Program-made: the position numbers and the translations under genes | Notes under the pieces: generated by a model | The model's input: the letters and a program-made list of their open reading frames with translations, nothing else | The model's database searches: none | What the model was told of the DNA's origin: nothing | Shown here: piece after piece, positions 6,336-11,439 of the stretch | How the letters are laid out: each line of letters opens with the position of its first letter | Numbering within the stretch: position 1 is the first letter of the stretch | DNA from: Persephonella sp. | GTDB lineage: Bacteria; Aquificota; Aquificia; Aquificales; Hydrogenothermaceae | DNA length: 11,439 bases | Reading direction: 5' to 3' | NCBI GenBank assembly: GCA_027058925.1 | Contig: JALTAS010000124.1 | Coordinates: forward strand, 1-11,439

Positions 6336-7765
6336 TTTTCTTCTTTAACTTCCCCAAATCTGTATTTCTCAATAAGGGCATAAACTTTTGGTCTGCTTAT
6401 ACCAAGGAGTTTTGCCATTTTTGTTATATTACCGTTTGTAAGTATAAATGCTTTTTTTAAAAGATCCTTTTCAAGCCTTTCTATATTTTCTTTCAGATTT
6501 AATGAATCTGTTTTTACACAGTAAATATCTCCAATACCGTTTCTTTTCAGATCAAGATCTTTTTCTCTTAATACCTTGTTTTCTGTTAGAACAACTGCCT
6601 TTCTTATAACATTTATGAGCTCTCTAACATTTCCAGGCCACTTGTAGCTAAGAAGTGCCTCTTCAGCATCTTTAGAAAAACCTTTTATTTTTTTACCTAC
6701 TTCATTGGAATATTTATTCAGAAAGTATTTTGCTAAAACGAGAATATCCTCAGGTCTTTCTCTCAAAGGTGGAAGTTTTATTGTGAGCACATTTAATCTG
6801 TAGTACAGATCTTCCCTAAATCTTCCTTCCTCAACAGCCTTTTCAAGATCAACATTAGTTGCAGCTATTATCCTCACATCAGCAAAAATTGTCTCATTAC
6901 CGCCAACTCTTGTAAAAGACAAATCTTCCAGAAATCTCAAAAGTTTTGCCTGCATGTTCAGGGGCATGTCCCCAATCTCATCAAGAAAAAGTGTTCCTCC
7001 ATTTGCATACTCTATTTTTCCTATTTTTCTTTTATGGGCGCCTGTAAAAGCTCCCTTTTCATAGCCAAAAAGCTCTGATTCAAGGAGATTATCTGGAATT
7101 GCACCACAATTAACGGCAACGAAAGGTTTGTCTGCTCTTTGGCTTCTTTCATGTATAGCCCTTGCTGTAAGTTCTTTTCCTGTTCCAGTTTCGCCTATTA
7201 TAAGAACAGGGTAATCGTTTGTTGCATATTTTCTTATCAGGTTAAAGACCTGTTTCATTTCCTTACTTACACCTATAAACTCTTTGTCCTCTTGAAAGCC
7301 TTCTTTTAACTCGTCAGGATATTCAGTGAGGATGTCATAAAATACTTTACCAACTTTAAAATCCTGTATGAAACGCACAACTTCTGGTTTTGTGTAATCA
7401 AACAGAACCCCACATTTTTTGCAGTACTTTTCATTATTTTCTATAGGTCTTGAGCAAAAAGGACATTTTCCACTTTTGTATATTTTTGAGGTTAAGTATT
7501 TTCCTATAGTTGATGATATAACTTCCGGATCTTCCATAAAAAAGATAACATGCTCTTTTTTTTCATTTCTTAAAATTTTTCCCCTGAGAGAAACGTCTTG
7601 TTCAAGCTCCATCATTACTATAACCTCGGAATCAGCACAGTTAGGCAGGTTATCTCTTATTTTTAACCCAAGGAGAGAAAGGTTTACTCCATAAGTAGAG
7701 AATATCTCTTTTTTGCAATCAATGAATATCTGTTTGTTATAGGCTATTCTTGCAGATAGACGCAT
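6323..7765 (-). CDS. Sigma-54-dependent activator: PilZ-like domain, zinc ribbon, AAA+ and Fis-type HTH
   Basis: A 480-aa bacterial enhancer-binding protein. Residues 1-78 resemble a PilZ (c-di-GMP binding) domain: Arg2-x3-Arg6, then NLSLLG at 28-33 fitting [D/N]xSxxG, then beta-rich sequence. Residues 101-118 are a zinc ribbon, C-x2-C-x10-C-x2-C. Residues 162-400 form the AAA+ domain: Walker A GETGTGKE (191-198), GAFTGA sigma-54 contact loop (238-243), Walker B GGTLFLDEI (256-264), and an intact R-finger region (FREDLYYRLNV). Residues 446-467 are a Fis-like HTH (NITKMAKLLGISRPKVYALI). There is no response-regulator receiver, so the signal is probably c-di-GMP and/or metal or redox through the ribbon. 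The start follows a GAGGGGGG tract on the minus strand. The convergent operon has a sigma-54 promoter with paired palindromes, making it the natural target. Domain calls for AAA+ and HTH are firm; PilZ is probable. Confidence 0.9.
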   Translation of the reverse strand: MRLSARIAYNKQIFIDCKKEIFSTYGVNLSLLGLKIRDNLPNCADSEVIVMMELEQDVSLRGKILRNEKKEHVIFFMEDPEVISSTIGKYLTSKIYKSGKCPFCSRPIENNEKYCKKCGVLFDYTKPEVVRFIQDFKVGKVFYDILTEYPDELKEGFQEDKEFIGVSKEMKQVFNLIRKYATNDYPVLIIGETGTGKELTARAIHERSQRADKPFVAVNCGAIPDNLLESELFGYEKGAFTGAHKRKIGKIEYANGGTLFLDEIGDMPLNMQAKLLRFLEDLSFTRVGGNETIFADVRIIAATNVDLEKAVEEGRFREDLYYRLNVLTIKLPPLRERPEDILVLAKYFLNKYSNEVGKKIKGFSKDAEEALLSYKWPGNVRELINVIRKAVVLTENKVLREKDLDLKRNGIGDIYCVKTDSLNLKENIERLEKDLLKKAFILTNGNITKMAKLLGISRPKVYALIEKYRFGEVKEENQNL

Positions 7766-7809
7766 AAACCCCCCTCAGGTTAATATGGAATTATTAGTTA
7801 TACTATTAA

Positions 7810-7841
7810 ATTATATCAAAATAAAAGGATGTAAACATCCT
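7810..7841 (-). promoter_or_regulatory. Possible terminator-like hairpin and -10 element before the activator gene
   Basis: Read on the minus strand, AGGATG-TTTA-CATCCT (7826-7841) can form a 6-bp stem and is followed by TTTATTTT, like a weak terminator overlapping the last codons of the DUF445 gene. Just beyond it is TATAAT (7810-7815), a good -10 box 45 bases before the activator ATG, with no convincing -35. Together they suggest the activator can be transcribed apart from the DUF445 gene. Both signals are weak and the stem is inside coding sequence. Confidence 0.35.
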
Positions 7842-8502
7842 GAAAAAGACCGATCAGAAAACCTAAAATAGCTCCTGTGTATGTGATATGTTTTAGCTGT
7901 CTTTCAGAAAAACCTATTACTATTTTTTCAAGTGTCTGGATATCCATCTCCATAAAGGTGTCAACAACCATTTTTCTTATGTTTAGTTGGGATAGAATTA
8001 TGGGGAGTTCTTCCTCAATATTTCTCTCTATACTGTCTGATGCTTTTTCAAGCATCTGTTTTTTTAGTTTTTCTTTTATCTTTTCTCCTGCTTTTTCAAC
8101 AAATTTTTCAAAAGCTATAGCTATAACCGTTGTTTTTATATTTATCTTGCCAAGAGAGACGCCTTCCTTCAGTGATTCCTGTATGTCTCTAAACACCTCA
8201 TCAACCATCTGATCAAGTATTATCTCTATCCTCAATTTTAGCCTTTCTTTGTATCCGCTTTCCTCAAAAAGCCTGTGTAGTTTATCTTTTGTAAGTAGAT
8301 GCTGTTCTATCGTATGAGCTATCGCGGTGGCTATCTCTTCTCTTCTTTTTGGTATCAGTCCAGGAGTAAATGGAATTCTAAGACCAAATACCCTTTTTTC
8401 CTCAAAAGGTCTGAACAGCATCTTTATAGCAAGGTAGTTTGTTATATACCCTATAAAAGCTCCTAACAAAGGAGGAACAATGTAATGTAAAAAGTTTTCC
8501 AT
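7816..8502 (-). CDS. DUF445 family membrane protein
   Basis: A 228-aa protein if translation starts at 8502, where AAGG lies 5 bases upstream. An ATG at 8514 would add four residues but has no ribosome site. The first 60 residues have the family signature: a hydrophobic segment (PPLLGAFIGYITNYLAIKMLF), then RPFEEKR and FTPGLIPKRREEIATAIAHTIEQHLLT. The middle (about 65-190) is charged, helical and probably coiled-coil, and a second hydrophobic segment closes the protein (ITYTGAILGFLIGLFQDVYILLF). So both ends are membrane-embedded with a long soluble middle, as in this family. The biochemical role of DUF445 (YheB/YjiN group) is not established. The activator gene starts 50 bases downstream on the same strand, so some co-transcription is possible. 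The upstream region is shared with the divergent redoxin-like gene. Confidence 0.85.
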   Translation of the reverse strand: MENFLHYIVPPLLGAFIGYITNYLAIKMLFRPFEEKRVFGLRIPFTPGLIPKRREEIATAIAHTIEQHLLTKDKLHRLFEESGYKERLKLRIEIILDQMVDEVFRDIQESLKEGVSLGKINIKTTVIAIAFEKFVEKAGEKIKEKLKKQMLEKASDSIERNIEEELPIILSQLNIRKMVVDTFMEMDIQTLEKIVIGFSERQLKHITYTGAILGFLIGLFQDVYILLF

Positions 8503-8514
8503 TTTAACCTTCAT

Positions 8515-8543
8515 TTGATATTAATTAAAAACCAATATATATT
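8515..8543 (+). promoter_or_regulatory. Sigma-70-type promoter for the redoxin-like gene and uvrC
   Basis: TTGATA (8515-8520), a 17-bp spacer and TATATT (8538-8543) form a good plus-strand promoter, predicting a start near 8550, about 30 bases before ATG 8581. On the opposite strand TATAAT (8541-8546) can serve the DUF445 gene, so the two divergent promoters overlap. The -35 for the minus strand is poor. Confidence 0.45.
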
Positions 8544-8580
8544 ATAAACTTTGGCAGATAATGCAAAGTCAGGAGGTATT

Positions 8581-8934
8581 ATGATAACAAAAGTTGGAAG
8601 CCAGGCACCTTACTTTGAGTTTTTAGATGGAATAAAGGGAAAGAATCTTTACGAACTAAAACAGAAATATCATGTAGTAATATACAAAGCTGAGAATGAT
8701 CATCTTGAGAAGTTTGAGGATGAGTTTGAAAAGGCAAATGTGAAGCTTATTGATTACGTCCAGATAACAACAAAAAATTTCCTACAGCAGTTTGGACTTG
8801 ATGAGAATGGGGATTTTATTATCCTGATAGACCAGTACGGAACTGTTCAGTATGTTAGCGACAGAGTACCTTCATTTAATGAGATTATGAACCTGATTTC
8901 TTTTTCAGAAGATGAAGGCTGCTGTGCTTTGTAA
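8581..8934 (+). CDS. Thioredoxin-fold (redoxin-like) protein lacking the peroxidatic Cys
   Basis: A 117-aa protein. ATG 8581 is chosen over an upstream in-frame ATG at 8551 because AGGAGGT (8571-8577) sits directly in front of it and the predicted transcript starts near 8550. The start VGSQAPYFEFLDGIKG followed by a Leu-rich linker and VVIYKAEN is like AhpC/TSA redoxins. LLQQFGLDENG-type sequence (here FLQQFGLDENGDFIILIDQYGTVQYV, about residues 67-92) matches the later strand, GVDENG and beta-hairpin part of that fold. The usual PxxxTxxC or CxxC active site is missing, and the only cysteines are a Cys-Cys pair at 114-115, three residues from the end. It may therefore be non-catalytic, or use the vicinal pair for metal or redox binding. 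The stop lies 2 bases before uvrC, so they form an operon. Confidence 0.72.
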   Translation: MITKVGSQAPYFEFLDGIKGKNLYELKQKYHVVIYKAENDHLEKFEDEFEKANVKLIDYVQITTKNFLQQFGLDENGDFIILIDQYGTVQYVSDRVPSFNEIMNLISFSEDEGCCAL

Positions 8935-8936
8935 AA

Positions 8937-10649
8937 ATGGATATTATAAAAAAACAGATAGACCAGGCACCTGAAAAACCTGGAGTTTATCTGTTCAGAG
9001 ATGAGAAGGGAAAGTATGTTTACATAGGGAAAGCAAAAAATATAAGAAACAGGTTAAAAGGACATCTTCAGCAGTTAAAGACAGATCCAAAAGAAAGAAA
9101 GATTTTTGAGGAAAGTTCAAAAATAGAATGGATAATAACAAAATCAGATTATGAGGCGTTTGTTTTAGAAAATGAGCTTATAAAACAGTACAAACCAAAA
9201 TACAATGTTCGCCTGAAGTCCGGTTCAGGCTATCCAATGCTTGTGATAACAGATGAAGATTATCCAACAGTCCTGATAAGCAGGAAATATGGAGAAATAA
9301 AAGGAGAGTACTTCGGCCCTTTCCTTCCTGCAAGAACTGCAAGAGCTATGAAAAATCTGATCCACAAGCTTTTTAAACTCAGAACATGCGATCCTTTACC
9401 AAAAAGAAGTATTGTATGTTTTGATTACCACCTGGGGCTGTGCTCAGCTCCATGTGTTGGGAAGATATCAAAGAAAGAATACTCCCTTGATGTAAAGTCC
9501 GCCAGATCTTTCCTCTCTGGCAATGTTAAAAAGGTTATATACGAACTTTATGACAGAATACAGGATTACACCAATAAAATGATGTTTGAGAAAGCAGCCA
9601 TTTTAAGAGATCAGATAACCGCGATGGAAAATCTTATACAGAAGCAGGAGGTTTTAGGTCTTCCGTATGAGGAAGCTGATATCTTTTATTTTACAGGTAA
9701 AAAGGTTCTGCTTATTGTTGTCAGAGGCTTCAGGATAGTAGGCAAAAATTTTCTTGATTTTAAAGAGTATGGAATTTCAGACAGTTTTGTGGGGGATGTT
9801 CTTACAGAGTATTATGGAAAAGGAAATTACATCCCGGATATGGTTATTCTAAATGAAAAATTAGAAGATACTGATAACCTGTTAAGATGGCTCTCTAAGA
9901 AAAAAGGGAAAGACGTAAAGATCGGCTTTGAGATTTTGGATGAGATAAAAAATTTTATTGGCAGAAACTACAGCTTTGCAGACATATCAGATCTTAAAAA
10001 AGCTTTTAAAGAGATGTTTGGTTTTGATATGCCGAAAAGGATAGAGGGCTTTGATATCTCAACACTTCAGGGAGAACACACCGTAGGGTCCTGTGTTGTG
10101 TGGGAAGATGGAAGTATGAACAAAAAAGAGTACAGAAGATACAGGGTAAAAACAGTAAAAGGTGTTGATGATTATTCATCTTTAAGGGAGGTTCTCTACA
10201 GAAGGTTCAAAAAATACAAAGATATGGACGCTCTTCCCCTTGTGCTTATAGATGGTGGAAAAGGTCAATTAAAACAGGGATTAATAGTTAAAGATGCCTT
10301 AGGTCTTAAAAACTTGAGGATATTTTCCATAGCAAAAAAAGAAGAGATCCTTTATACAGACGACGGGAGACAGGTAAAACTTTTTGAAAATAAGGAGCTT
10401 TTAAAGCTTTTCACAAAGATCAGGGATGAAGCACACAGGTTTGCTATATCCTACAACAGAAAGCTTAGAGAAAAAGAGGGCTTAAAAGAAGTTCTGGATC
10501 ATATAAAAGGCATAGGAAAAAAAAGAAAAGAGATTCTTTACAGAACCTACAAAACGGTTGAAAGGATTTCACAGGCTTCTGAAGACGAGCTTGTGAAATT
10601 AGGAATACCCAGAAGGGTTGCCCAGAACATAAAAAGTTATCTCAGTTAA
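8937..10649 (+). CDS. uvrC: Excinuclease ABC subunit C
   Basis: The 570-aa dual nuclease of nucleotide excision repair, which cuts on both sides of a lesion marked by UvrA and UvrB. Domains in order: GIY-YIG nuclease (about 12-92, GVY at 16-18 and YIG at 29-31, ENELIK near 78-83); four cysteines C151, C161, C169 and C173 spaced like the iron-sulfur ligands of E. coli UvrC; UVR motif binding UvrB (about 200-236, YELYDRIQDYTNKMMFEKAA); RNase H-like nuclease with Asp373 (GFDIST), Asp439 (LIDGGKGQ) and His500 (DEAHRFA); and tandem helix-hairpin-helix (about 520-570, IKGIGKKRKEIL and LGIPRRVAQNI). All key residues are present and the length is slightly below the usual 590-610. It has no strong ribosome site and probably relies on coupling to the gene ending 2 bases earlier. 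Its end overlaps the convergent hemerythrin gene by 4 bp. Confidence 0.97.
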   Translation: MDIIKKQIDQAPEKPGVYLFRDEKGKYVYIGKAKNIRNRLKGHLQQLKTDPKERKIFEESSKIEWIITKSDYEAFVLENELIKQYKPKYNVRLKSGSGYPMLVITDEDYPTVLISRKYGEIKGEYFGPFLPARTARAMKNLIHKLFKLRTCDPLPKRSIVCFDYHLGLCSAPCVGKISKKEYSLDVKSARSFLSGNVKKVIYELYDRIQDYTNKMMFEKAAILRDQITAMENLIQKQEVLGLPYEEADIFYFTGKKVLLIVVRGFRIVGKNFLDFKEYGISDSFVGDVLTEYYGKGNYIPDMVILNEKLEDTDNLLRWLSKKKGKDVKIGFEILDEIKNFIGRNYSFADISDLKKAFKEMFGFDMPKRIEGFDISTLQGEHTVGSCVVWEDGSMNKKEYRRYRVKTVKGVDDYSSLREVLYRRFKKYKDMDALPLVLIDGGKGQLKQGLIVKDALGLKNLRIFSIAKKEEILYTDDGRQVKLFENKELLKLFTKIRDEAHRFAISYNRKLREKEGLKEVLDHIKGIGKKRKEILYRTYKTVERISQASEDELVKLGIPRRVAQNIKSYLS

Positions 10650-11056
10650 TCTCTGATAAAATGTGAAAGGAAGTGGGCAGTAACAGTGTCCATAGTCTGT
10701 ATGTGGTTCATCAGCCAGGGAAGAAATTCATTCTCAATATACGCTTTTATCAGCTCAGGGTTTTTCTCCTTTTCCCATTTTTTTTCAAGGTTTGTTAGCT
10801 GTCCCAGAACCATATCATGCTCTCCCCTGTGCATTGGGTAAGCAAAAAAGTTGAACTGCTCCATCATCTCCTGTTCTGAAGAAAAATGTTTTTTCACATC
10901 CTCTACAAATGCTTTAAAAAGGCGTTCAATCTCATTTATATCCTTTCCCTGATCTATAGCTTCAAACAACTGATTAAGCAAATTTATCTCTTCTTCATGT
11001 ACTCTGTTCATTCTATCAAGGGCAACCTTTGGTATCTGGGAAACATCCAACAACAT
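10646..11056 (-). CDS. Bacteriohemerythrin (O2-binding di-iron protein)
   Basis: A 136-aa four-helix protein of the hemerythrin family. All expected di-iron ligands are visible: His20 (RVHEEEINLLNQL), His57 and Glu61 (KHFSSEQEMM), His76 and His80 (PMHRGEHDMV), His118 and Asp123 (NHIQTMD). There is no signal peptide and no extra domain, so it is a cytoplasmic, single-domain protein that probably stores, delivers or senses O2. This fits a microaerophile; roles in iron or NO handling are possible. ATG 11056 follows a weak GGGGG tract. Its promoter region carries a candidate -35/-10 pair, a 20-bp palindrome and an FNR/CRP-like site. The gene converges on uvrC with a 4-bp overlap of stop regions. 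Confidence 0.92.
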   Translation of the reverse strand: MLLDVSQIPKVALDRMNRVHEEEINLLNQLFEAIDQGKDINEIERLFKAFVEDVKKHFSSEQEMMEQFNFFAYPMHRGEHDMVLGQLTNLEKKWEKEKNPELIKAYIENEFLPWLMNHIQTMDTVTAHFLSHFIRD

Positions 11057-11073
11057 TTTTAAAAACCCCCAAA

Positions 11074-11093
11074 TTAAGATTAATTAGTCTTAA
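11074..11093. promoter_or_regulatory. 20-bp palindrome at the hemerythrin promoter, candidate operator
   Basis: TTAAGATTAATTAGTCTTAA is a palindrome with 9 of 10 base pairs matching. It lies 17 bases upstream of the hemerythrin ATG and covers the predicted transcription start, a place where a repressor would act. The AT-rich setting raises the chance of a fortuitous palindrome. Confidence 0.4.
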
Positions 11094-11120
11094 ATATAAA
11101 ATTACAAAAAAATTTTTCAA
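11093..11120 (-). promoter_or_regulatory. Sigma-70-type promoter of the hemerythrin gene
   Basis: On the minus strand TTGAAA (11115-11120) and TATATT (11093-11098) are separated by 16 bp, giving a start near 11086, about 30 bases before the ATG. The motif is reasonable, but the region is very AT-rich, so confidence is moderate. Confidence 0.45.
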
Positions 11121-11123
11121 ACT

Positions 11124-11137
11124 ATGATATATATCAA
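11124..11137. promoter_or_regulatory. FNR/CRP-like site upstream of the hemerythrin promoter
   Basis: ATGAT-ATAT-ATCAA matches the FNR consensus TTGAT-N4-ATCAA at 9 of 10 positions. Its centre (about 11130) lies some 44 bp upstream of the predicted start, close to the -41.5 position used by activating FNR/CRP proteins. Binding is inferred. The site also overlaps the stop codon of the upstream reading frame. Confidence 0.4.
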
Positions 11138-11439
11138 TCTCCAAAATGGAACAATTTATCCAGTATAGATTTCTTTTTTTTCTTTTCTTTTGAGTAGTAA
11201 TATTCCTGACGGGCTTCTTCCACGGTCTTGCCGGCTTCGTATTCGGCGGCCAGCAGGTCTTCGATGGTGGCTGCGCCGCTGTTCAGGGCAATCTGTGCCA
11301 CCTTGTCGGCAAAGGCCTTGAAGTTGTCGTCCTTGGCGACGAAATCGGTTTCGGAGTTGACTTCCACCAGCACGGCGGCCTTGCCATCGTCACTCTGGGC
11401 CATGACCACCACGCCTTCGGCGGCGGTGCGGCCGGCTTT
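11134..11439 (-). CDS. tsf: Chimeric frame: partial EF-Ts (GC-rich) joined to an AT-rich native tail
   Basis: The frame is open from the window edge (5' end missing) to TGA at 11134-11136. The first 76 or so residues are translation elongation factor Ts, the nucleotide exchange factor of EF-Tu: [11 protein letters not shown], then [25 protein letters not shown], then TVEEARQE. This stretch is GC-rich, with codons such as GCC, GGC and CGC typical of a high-GC proteobacterium. At about 11200-11208 the composition switches to AT-rich, and the frame continues as a Tyr/Ser/Lys-rich tail ending LFHFGD, which does not match EF-Ts (KIGENI-type sequence would be expected). The tail looks like the C terminus of a different gene, native to the AT-rich genome and unidentified. 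The fusion is most simply a misassembly or contaminant join, not a real gene. The symbol applies only to the GC-rich part. Confidence 0.75.
   Translation of the reverse strand, partial: KAGRTAAEGVVVMAQSDDGKAAVLVEVNSETDFVAKDDNFKAFADKVAQIALNSGAATIEDLLAAEYEAGKTVEEARQEYYYSKEKKKKKSILDKLFHFGD
11200..11208. other. Abrupt composition break, probable assembly junction
   Basis: Left of this point the DNA is AT-rich with long T-runs. Right of it nearly every third codon position of the minus-strand frame is G or C. The change takes place within a few bases and inside the conserved EF-Ts TVEEARQE segment, with no mobile element, tRNA or repeat at the border. Confidence 0.7.

Noticed and set aside
6400..6440. 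Minus-strand sigma-54-like match inside the activator gene
   Set aside because: It lacks the GC of the -12 element and lies in the conserved HTH coding region with no gene start behind it.
8551..8568. Second sigma-54 promoter (TTGGCA...TGC) before the redoxin-like gene
   Set aside because: The GG and GC elements are 8 bp apart, not 10, and the -24 box is incomplete. A sigma-70-type pair at 8515-8543 explains the gene.
11209..11439. Horizontal transfer of a proteobacterial tsf
   Set aside because: The fused, truncated frame and instant composition switch inside the conserved domain fit an assembly join better than a functional transfer.

Overview
The window looks like part of a chromosome from a thermophilic, microaerophilic member of the Aquificota, most like the Hydrogenothermaceae (Persephonella or Sulfurihydrogenibium type). 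This is inferred from AT-rich DNA, heavy use of ATA (Ile) and AGA/AGG (Arg) codons, Lys/Glu/Ile-rich proteins, strong AGGAGG ribosome sites and short gaps. No rRNA, tRNA, CRISPR array or insertion sequence was seen. The last ~230 bases are abruptly GC-rich and do not belong to the same genome by composition.

Left edge (1-186): the C-terminal end of a DppC/OppC-type peptide transporter permease. The next 211 bases hold no gene but a compact control region: two copies of a 19-bp palindrome, CTGTAAA-N5-TTTACAG, about 99 bp apart, then a near-perfect sigma-54 (RpoN) promoter at 351-368.

Centre (398-6335): six same-strand genes that read as a Fap-like functional amyloid operon. They are a 71-aa secreted-type peptide, a 1035-aa protein with 13 Asn/Gln-rich repeats (major fibre subunit, FapC-like), a GC-rich hairpin, a 110-aa unknown secreted protein, a 135-aa protein carrying one copy of the same repeat (minor subunit or nucleator, FapB-like), a C39-type cysteine peptidase with intact catalytic residues (FapD-like), and an outer-membrane beta-barrel with an N-terminal helical region (FapF-like). 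Three of the secreted products share a post-signal motif laid out like the double-glycine leader that C39 peptidases recognise.

Convergent to the operon, and overlapping its last gene by 13 bp, is a sigma-54-dependent activator (6323-7765, minus) with an N-terminal PilZ-like domain, a zinc ribbon, an AAA+ domain with GAFTGA, and a Fis-type helix-turn-helix. Activator, paired palindromes and sigma-54 promoter together suggest c-di-GMP-controlled fibre production. This is inference and untested.

Right side (7816-11056): a DUF445 membrane protein (minus), then a divergent plus-strand pair of a thioredoxin-fold protein without an apparent peroxidatic Cys and uvrC. A bacteriohemerythrin (minus) overlaps the uvrC end and has a candidate promoter with an FNR/CRP-like site. 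The right edge is an open frame that fuses a GC-rich proteobacterial-type EF-Ts segment to an AT-rich tail, most likely an assembly chimera.
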